DNA of 64,000 nt from NCBI GenBank assembly GCA_019279435.1, contig JAAALK010000286.1:44329712-44393711 (forward strand), written 5' to 3'. Below, piece by piece: positions 60,749 to 64,000 of the stretch. Source of the stretch: Zizania palustris. Lineage: Eukaryota; Streptophyta; Magnoliopsida; Poales; Poaceae. The notes beneath the pieces were generated by a model. The model was not told the DNA's origin. It saw only the letters and a list, made by a program, of their open reading frames with translations, and searched no databases. Positions within the stretch are counted from its first letter, which is position 1. The number at the start of each line of letters is the position of its first letter. Made by a program: the position numbers and the translations under genes.

Positions 60749-60940
60749 CTATCTATATCTACTTTCCTTGAGCATAATATAGATTTTTTTATTCGATTCC
60801 AAATTCCAAGATAAATCATTAGAGTTATTTTGTAAGGGGATATACCACCCAAAAAGGGTATGAAAATACCGGGTGACGTTAGCTTTTCGATATCCCTTCC
60901 CCTTCTTGTCTACAACATTGCTAGGACCTTTCCTTGACAT
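60749..60940 (-). other. Open stretch upstream of the B3-like fragment (right copy)
   Basis: A frame beginning MSRKGPSNVVDKKGKGYRK, the duplicate of 52145-52336. No domain is recognised. Confidence 0.35.
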
Positions 60941-60987
60941 TATAAGAAACCATGATAAAAACATAAATAAAAGATGTGCATGTGTAG

Positions 60988-61925
60988 TAATGTCGTTTCT
61001 CTTTGTATACCACTATCGTCGTTGTCCTCCACTTTGATAGCCATTGGGGTGTTCTCATCACCAAAGTTGGTGTAGAATTTTGTCATAATAGTCAATGAAG
61101 TCTATCCCATTGTTATTACCAAATAGTCCTCTTGTCTTAGTCCACCTCTTCGGTTAAATTCGGGCCATCCTTTGTGGAGGCATATCCTCTCGCCACCCGC
61201 ACAGCTCACAACCTCAACCTCAGTGGCGCGCCCATCTCTTGTCATTTTTTGGAGGGTGTCGCCAGCACGAATGTTATTGACCTAACAAAATCTTTTTGAT
61301 AATTACTACAACAGTAACATATGTGCTTCAATTTGTTAACACAATAAACAAGACATGCAATGTACAAAAAACTATAATTAAACCTGCTGATGCCCGCCGA
61401 TAACTAGATGATTGATCTTTATTAAGAAACTATCAGGAACACACATTGGTACTTGTAGATTATTTGGAATCCTTACCATATCCTTAATTCACAAATTCAA
61501 TAAGCATGAACAAACTTGCAAGAATGAGAATGTAACCGAGGTGTGGAGGGCACGAGCGACAGAGCGGCGAGGAGCACGACGAAGGCGACAACAACGATGA
61601 GAGTATAGGGTTAGGGTTGCGTGAAATGAAAGCCTGACGATTCACTTTGTGCTCTGCCTATTTATTAGTGGGAGTCATCAGTGATAAGTGATAAACTTAT
61701 TTAGTGACGAGTGGAAATATAACCCATCACTGTAGGGGAGATCTTTAGTGATGGGTCATACCATAACCCATCACTAATGGGGGTGCCCTTCTTTAGTGAC
61801 AGGTCATACAACGACTCATCACTAATAAGGCAACGTTACTGATATGTGTGAAATAACCCATTACTAAAAATGTATTACTGACGCGCATCTTTTACCCGTC
61901 ACTAAAGACTGTTTTTGTGGTAGTG
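60988..61925 (-). mobile_element. Terminal part of a CACTA (En/Spm) element
   Basis: Read on the - strand, the end is CACTACCACAAAAACAG at 61925, the CACTA hallmark. It is followed inward (61680-61910) by repeated tagtgacgggt/acccatcacta subterminal motifs. A TATA-like aataaata at about 61658-61665 and a leader similar to that at 59770 and 51170 (ccctaaccctatactc) come next. No transposase (TNP2-like) coding was recognised in the window, and the opposite terminus was not found. Confidence 0.75.
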
Positions 61926-62462
61926 TTGGACACCCCTTTCACGTGTGATTTCCATGCCAAAGGGCATATTTGTTGGAATAACGGGGCCCAATCCTTAGAA
62001 TCACCTATATCTCTATGTGGCGAAGAGCCAATATCGAGTTGACAAAACTTTTGGTCTATGTGGGAAAGTTAGCTCCCTGCTTTCTTGGACCCTTCCAGAT
62101 CATCCGTCGGCAAGGAGAAGTGTCATATCAGTTGGAGTTACCACCTTCTTTGGCAGGAGTCCATGATGTGTTTCATGTCTCTCAGTTAAAGAAGTGCCTT
62201 CGAGTGCCCACCGAGCAGACGGATCTCCAGCAGCTCAACATCCAAGAAAACTTGACTTATATTGAGAAGCCGGTTCAGATCCAAGACATCAAGAAAAGGG
62301 TAACAAGGAGTCGAGTAGTCCGCTTCTGCTAGGTTCAATGGAGTAACCACCCCGTCGAGGAAGCCACATGGGAAAAAGAGGAAGAGCTAAAGACCCAATA
62401 CCACAAGTTATTCGAGAAGCTTTCTGAATCTCGAGGACGAGATTCTCTGTAAGGGGGATAGG
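61926..62462 (+). pseudogene. Gypsy pol 3' tail (integrase C-terminus)
   Basis: The frame 62018-62452 reads VGKLAPCFLGPFQI, SLAGVHDVFHVSQLKKCL and, after one in-frame TAG at 62330, VQWSNHPVEEATWE and ESRGRDSL. These are the last parts of a Tekay-like chromovirus integrase and chromodomain tail. A purine tract (aagggggata, 62452-62461) follows. Upstream pol sequence has been cut off next to the CACTA terminus. Confidence 0.8.
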
Positions 62463-62464
62463 TT

Positions 62465-64000
62465 TGAAACAACCCAAATTTTCAAAGGTAAAAATAAAAT
62501 TAATAAATATACTTTTCTAGAAAAAGGATTATTTTTGATTTTTTATAAAGCTAAAAATGTCCAAATAAATAAAAATCTAGAGAAATAATCTAAACCAAGG
62601 TGTGAGAAAATTATATTATGATCTTAAGACCAAGATATATTTTTGAGAATTTTTACAAATTTTTAGAACCTTTGCAAGTAGCCCATAATTTTTAAGCTAA
62701 TTTCAGCAATTGTTTTTTCTTTCAGAAATGCATTTTTAACAGTATTGGGCCACATCCTCCCTTTCTCTCTCCACAAGCCGGCCCAACCCGTTAACCCCGC
62801 ACCCCCCTTACTGACACACGGGTCGCGCCCGTCAGTGTCCCCTCTCACTCGCCGCGCGTGCCCGAGCCCCTGGCCCCACCTGTCGGCACCAACCCTCTCA
62901 GCCCACACTAGCTCGCTGATGAGGCGCCCCGACCTGTCGGCGCCGACCATTGCCGCACCCACGCCAGCACCCACCCACTGATAGTGTCCCCCTTTTCACC
63001 CTTCATCTTCCTCGCGACACCACCCCTAAATCCCACCGCCCAGGAACCCTAGCTTTCAATGTCGTCGTCGCCGACCCCTTTCCTTTAAATTGGCACCAGA
63101 TTAATGCTCCCCGCGATCCCTTTCCCCCGTTTACCCGACACGTTAATGCTCAAGATCACCGTAACCGTGTGCATGGAAGGAGTTCGCCGGAAATTTGGAA
63201 ACCCCCCTCGGCTTACCATGTATACACCTACCATTTACTCTGCCTGATGCCGCTATAAAACTCCTAGCCACCTCCGCGTTTAGCCCTTGTTTCACCACGT
63301 AGCCTTCGCATTCCCGAGCACCCGAATGCTAGTTTAGCACCACCTCTCTGCTCGCACTCTATCCACCGCTCACCGTCACCGGAGCCCGTCGTCCGCCTCG
63401 CCATCGACTCCGTCGTGTTCCTTAAGATGTCCCCGACCCCGGCCACCACTCCATTCCCACCGAAGACCACTGGAGCGCCGTCCCCATCGAGGACCCGAAC
63501 ACCTTCACCACACTGGCTCGACGTCAGCCATGTCCCGACGACCCCGAGTACCATATTCGGTACCCCCGGACTCGCCATGCTTTCTTGATTCCATTTTGCC
63601 TTTAGATTCGGTAGCCGGCCATCGCCGTCGCCACTATGGACGCCACCCTCCCCTGCCCTTATCGGAGAAGACATCCGGCTCGGGTAATTACCCATACCGT
63701 GTCGGATTCTCCCTCGGCCACACGATCTTATCTGGACGGTCGAGATTAGATCGCTGATCGGTTTGATCTGGGCTTGTTGACACGGAAACGTGCCCCGCAC
63801 TTGGGTCAGTTCTACGATCCAAAAGTGCATGGATACTTAGGGATGGGCCTAAGCATGACGTGGCACCGACGTCGTGTTCCGACTACCCTTAATAGTGATA
63901 AGGGGTGTGGAGTCGCTAGGCAACCAGATTACACAAAATAATCCAATTAGCCTAAAAAGATAGATTAAACAGAATAAAATCAATAAACCAGCCGGAGCCC
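62465..64000 (+). mobile_element. 5' part of a gypsy 3' LTR (runs off the window)
   Basis: It starts TGAAACAACCC immediately after the purine tract, resembling the TGTAACACCC-type LTR start of grass Tekay-group gypsies. The first 280 bp are AT-rich, and 62750-63560 is GC-rich with untranslated-leader character. The open frames here on both strands carry no recognisable domain. The end of the LTR is beyond 64000. Confidence 0.65.

Larger units (their letters stand above)
59110..60987 (-). repeat. CACTA-derived block, right copy of the 1.88-kb duplication
   Basis: It is the same content and orientation as 50505-52383: B3-like fragment, subterminal tagtgacgggt motifs (59840-60050), TATA (about 59823-59829) and leader-like segment. 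Unlike the left copy, it continues past tgtag (60983-60987) into 938 bp of unique CACTA sequence up to the terminus at 61925. It therefore represents the uninterrupted pre-insertion arrangement. Confidence 0.85.

Noticed and set aside
50505..60987. Interpreting the 1.88-kb direct repeats as LTRs of the enclosed gypsy
   Set aside because: They contain CACTA subterminal repeats and a B3-like frame, do not begin TG or end CA, have no PBS next to them, and the enclosed gypsy has its own LTR end at 52384 ending in CA.
62745..63830. Open frames in the GC-rich part of the right-hand LTR
   Set aside because: Proline- and arginine-rich on both strands, no domain, and located inside an LTR.
1..64000. 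tRNA, rRNA or microRNA genes
   Set aside because: I looked for tRNA-like cloverleaf and B-box motifs and known plant microRNA sequences and saw none convincing. A dedicated scan (tRNAscan-SE, Infernal) would be decisive.

Overview
The window is nuclear DNA of a grass. The codon-rich (GC3-high) genes with short GT-AG introns, the very high identity I recall to Oryza AMT3-type ammonium transporters, and the dense Tourist, Stowaway, hAT and Mutator-like MITEs plus Ty3/gypsy elements all point to Poaceae, most likely Oryza or a close relative in Oryzeae. Species assignment is inference. No bacterial, viral, organellar or CRISPR sequence was recognised.

Five protein-coding genes can be modelled exon by exon with consistent phase. 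On the + strand are an ammonium transporter (8346-11315, AMT2/3 clade), a small secreted stand-alone subtilisin-propeptide (I9) inhibitor-like protein (11800-12380) and a MATE/DTX transporter (36119-38404). On the - strand are an RNF170-like RING + DUF1232 E3 ligase (16935-19480) and the mitochondrial ubiquinone-biosynthesis monooxygenase COQ6 (23179-33404, ten exons). They look like ordinary, unrelated neighbours, not a pathway cluster.

The rest is accessory DNA. 1-8180 holds the 3' part of a gypsy LTR, a possible NDUFA5-like fragment and two hAT elements with 8-bp target duplications. 12.4-23.2 kb holds a Harbinger-type element with a GC-rich core, a hAT element, foldback elements and a copia gag remnant. 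COQ6 intron 5 contains a complete but mutated 6.07-kb chromovirus-type gypsy element, itself split by a 0.8-kb hAT element. 33.4-50.5 kb is mostly AT-rich DNA with many MITEs and one compact LTR element (TRIM/SMART type) whose two 280-bp LTRs enclose only 39 bp.

From 50.5 kb to the end there is a composite. A 1.88-kb piece of a CACTA-like element carrying a B3-like domain occurs twice, almost identical, on either side of a gypsy element that lacks its 5' LTR. The CACTA terminus is at 61925, followed by a gypsy pol tail and the 5' part of another LTR running off the window.

The two most unusual structures are that 5'-truncated gypsy with a 1.88-kb duplication in place of a 5-bp one, and the 39-bp-interior LTR element. 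I found no evidence of a wholly new gene system. All coordinates, splice sites and identity counts were derived by hand from the sequence.
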